Assembly: GCF_010183535.1 (NCBI RefSeq)
Contig: NC_071333.1
Location: 10,352,587 to 10,416,586, forward strand
Direction: 5' to 3'
Length of the DNA: 64,000 nt
Source: Caenorhabditis remanei
Taxonomy: Eukaryota; Nematoda; Chromadorea; Rhabditida; Rhabditidae
Below the pieces are notes generated by a model. It ran no database searches and was not told the origin of the DNA. It saw nothing but the letters and a program-made list of their open reading frames with translations. The stretch's first letter is position 1. Every line of letters begins with the position of its first letter. This document shows, piece after piece, positions 60,981 to 64,000 of this stretch. A program made the translations under genes and the position numbers.

Positions 60981-63949
60981 TTTTGAAATATCAACCAATG
61001 CAGACACCAGCTTGACTATAGTCGAACGACTTGTTCGAATATCAAATGACTTCTTCCAGTCTTGACCCCTGCCACTTCAAGCTCCTCCCACAAGACGAAG
61101 ATCAGAGAGGCACCAGCTCAGCACTTGGGACAACCAATCGACGCGTCCCACCAAGACACGCCCACTTGTTTTCAACTTTTGCCTTTGATGGAAATAGTAG
61201 GACCAGACCCTTCTTTTCTAGGTTTGGTGTCTTCAATCTGATTACTGTTGGCAATTGAAGTAAGCTGGAAGAACAAAAACAAGATTGAGAAATTCATTTC
61301 TTAGATAGTGTTGGGAATCAAAGTTCAACTAAGTAAGTGACCGGAAATAATTTTTGAAAAAGGAACATTCCACAAAAAATACGTATAGAGTCTATCTATA
61401 TTTCAAATCCAAAAATATCGATAGATGTATTTGGAAAATGAAAAAAGATAGGTATAGACAACTCATTGACATTCTAATAACAACTGTCAATAGTATAATT
61501 TTTCATTCGTAGTAGCGAAAAATAATTGATTTTAGAATTATATTGCAAAAGTGATGTCAATAAGAAGAACGGAGAAGGAAAAGTTGAAAAAGGTCAAGTG
61601 AAGTGGGCGGAGCTGAGCTACGCTGACTTTGTCGGTCTTTTTGAACAAAATTGCATTAAAGTAACTGTCGGAAGCTCTGTTACGTCGTCAAATTCCCAAA
61701 GTGCAAGTATACACCAGCATGTAACATTGTAGGTCATTGAGCAAACTTATAAAATTTAACATTGAAAAAGTTCCAAAAAGTTGGTCACTCTGCGCCGATA
61801 GTGAGTCAACACAAAAAAGTTGGTCAAGTTTTATTTTTTTTTCGACGGTAGCAGCGAAATTCTCAATCTTATGACAAATGGTTTTCAATGTAACATTTGA
61901 GCCATCTTCCCTGCTTTCAATGCCAACACTTATGAAGGTAATCAAGTGGCAACAAGCACCTCAAGAGTATATCAAGGAGTTAATGAGGTGGCAGCAGCAC
62001 ACGCCGACAATCACAAATTTCCCCACTAGGCTTCATAAACCAAAACATCAACGGTTTTTAGTCTTAGAATTAAGAATAGGGGAGAAAGAGGAAAAAGAAA
62101 AAAGAGTTGTAAACCATACTGCATGGATTTCTTATGTAAATTAATGTATAGTGCATTCTTATGTTGAAAGGTACCGAGGAACTCGGTAACATCTGTCAAA
62201 ATATATATGTGTGAGTTCTAATGGCTATATACTTCTTTACCACCCCCAACGGAGGTTTTAGACAAAAGGGAAAAACACTATAAACTGGAACATCTGTGTT
62301 GACTTGCTCTAAAAAACTAATTACTTTTGACTTCATATTAGAAATCTGCACGACTACAAAAGGTTCAATGAAAAGTGAAAAGAGTCAATTTCTCGTCGCA
62401 ACTTTCTGAGTACTTTCTTCAAAATGTATCATTAACTTCTGATCTTAGCTTCTGGAAATGATATGTTTGGTGCAAATGCTTTGAAGATTTCTGATGATTC
62501 AATTACAAGTGTAATAACAGCAGAAACTACATCAACTTGTTATCCACTTTGTTTTGTTTGTCTAAATTCTAGAAAGCAATCTACAGTAATGAGGGGGTAC
62601 AACCATCACGGATGACCCCTGCAGTCTGCGAGCAGGAGGGCTAAGAACAAAGGATCGCCGTTTCCTTATTGGATTATTGAAATTGAGAGAGATGGTGTGT
62701 CTGAGGATGAATGAGCTCCGTTATGATTGCAATTTAGCGCACTCATCTGGTTTTAGATGTGTCATTTTACTCCATTCAAGAGGGTTAACAGAAGGGAATC
62801 CAGATTTCTGGAAATTTCATGAATACAGTACGAAATACCATTTAAGGATTGTTTCAAAAGGGTTTTTTTAACTGTATTTCAAAACTTTTAGTGAAAAAGT
62901 CATTGATCGTTTTAAAATATTTCCATTTTAAAAACTTATTTTCGAAATAAACTCATTTAGTTATTACAGTATCCTCAGCATCTAAAGCGGCCAAAGTAGA
63001 TTCAAATTTCAACGTTGAGCCAACATTTCTTCCTAAACTCTTCATCAACTCCATTCCCAAAGTGGTCCCACAACAACTTTTCAATTTGGTACTAGGTAGG
63101 ATGAGCTATCGCTCTCTATTCCTGGGGGCACATCTGCCCTGTTAGTAGATCGAATTATCCCAGGGTCGATGTTATTGCCGGCGTCCTCTTTGTGATATGT
63201 ACACTGGTGTAATCCATTTACGGCAATCGAGAATCCTCTTCTCTATAGGTTTCCGACGACAAGTGCCTCAACTTGTTAGTTTTATTTGCAGTGTCACACA
63301 GATGTGCGGTAATTTGCCGCGTTTGACGGCTGCTAAGATGATGACGCGCTCTTTCATTTTTTTTTTCATAATTTCTTGAGAACAACTTCAAAGGACACCG
63401 ACAACTCTCGTCATGTAACCTCAATATTTGTTAGAACTTTTATTAAGAATATAGGTTATGGTAGAAATAAGAAAAAGTGGAGTGTTCAATGGGAAATAAT
63501 ACATTTTAATTTAATCAAAGGGAATACTGCTTTTGTACGAGTTCCTTCGCGGGAACATTTCATCTTGAGAGATTATTGGAGGGGGAGCAGTACGTTTTTG
63601 ATTCAACCTGCTTGTAGGCCAACACCAGCAATAAAGCCCAATGAATACTGAAAATACTAAATAATAGCCTTGAATTCTTTGATAAATAAACAGTAGGCAT
63701 GATTTCTACAAATGACATTAAAACCGTAGCCCAAAATGAAACATGTACATTTTAGATCGGTAAGTCTAATTTATCAGATATTTTACCATACACATAATGA
63801 AATAATTATTTCACGTTTTGCTTGTTTTCTAACGGTTTAAAAATCAGGAAAACGTTCATAAAGAAAGTTTAACACGTAAAATATTGGGTACTTGATACAA
63901 GCTCTTATGAACATGGTTTTTGATAATTTTTAAAAAGATGAAAACTCAC
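60981..63949. other. fax-1 upstream region and intergenic DNA
   Basis: Next to the fax-1 start (61000-61220) the sequence is GC-richer and contains accaatcg (a CCAAT box on one strand) and gacacgcccac, a likely promoter. Two compact GC-rich blocks, 62583-62645 and 63098-63190, can each fold (cctgc/gcagg and cctggg/cccagg stems) and stand out from AT-rich flanks; they may be noncoding RNA or repeat fragments. A plus-strand frame at 63376-63651 (ends TPAIKPNEY) lacks splice context. Confidence 0.35.
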
Positions 63950-64000
63950 GTGTAAATAGTACAATGCATGCGATGCAACAGAAGAAAAGAACGCCCTCAT
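63950..64000 (-). CDS. Possible first exon at the window edge
   Basis: Reading in from the last base, ATG at 64000-63998 gives 17 codons (MRAFFSSVASHALYYLH), ending at a consensus gtgagt donor (63949). The hydrophobic content could be part of a signal peptide. No matching downstream exon was found at lower coordinates, and the context upstream of the ATG lies outside the window. It may be coincidence. Confidence 0.18.

Noticed and set aside
1..64000. CRISPR arrays, bacterial operons or spliced-leader RNA genes
   Set aside because: The DNA is eukaryotic, no regularly spaced repeat array exists, and no SL1- or SL2-like leader sequence was found.

Overview
This window is nuclear DNA from a nematode of the genus Caenorhabditis. 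It is AT-rich, its genes are split by short (about 40-90 nt) introns with TTTTCAG-type acceptors, and several start codons lie just behind such an acceptor with no visible upstream exon, as expected for spliced-leader trans-splicing. The recognisable genes are a bublin coiled-coil gene (bbln-1), syntaxin 6 (syx-6), protein O-fucosyltransferase 1 (pofut-1), a KIF13-type kinesin (klp-4) and an NR2E3/PNR-type nuclear receptor (fax-1). From memory, all five orthologues lie on the C. elegans X chromosome (cosmids C15C7 and F56E3), so the segment is most likely X-linked. I recall fax-1 and klp-4 as neighbours there.

Layout: 1-15 kb is gene-poor. It holds one unrecognised multi-exon gene (1345-2539), a ZNF706-like gene that lacks its 3' part (7469-7650), and an inverted pair of about 0.94-kb copies (3664-4597 and 7704-8640), one of which begins about 50 bp past the broken gene. 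15.5-17.7 kb holds a promoter-like block and a secreted three-finger-type cysteine-rich protein. 19.8-20.9 kb is a 1.15-kb palindromic transposon flanked by TA. bbln-1 is on the minus strand at 22.0-22.7 kb. From 28.1 to 34.2 kb three plus-strand genes lie about 350-380 bp apart: a GRIP-domain golgin, syx-6 and pofut-1. A type I membrane protein of unknown function (34.3-35.9 kb, minus) meets pofut-1 tail to tail. A small PAH-like protein follows (36.9-37.6 kb), then klp-4 (38.8-45.5 kb, minus, 24 coding exons), a 12.8-kb gap holding a tRNA-His gene, and fax-1 (58.3-61.0 kb, minus).

The 28-34 kb group is thematically coherent: a trans-Golgi tether, a trans-Golgi/endosomal SNARE and an ER glycosyltransferase. 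klp-4 and fax-1 are both neuronal genes, and the long gap between them is probably regulatory. Exon coordinates were read by hand from splice signals and reading phase; all complete models given here close in frame.
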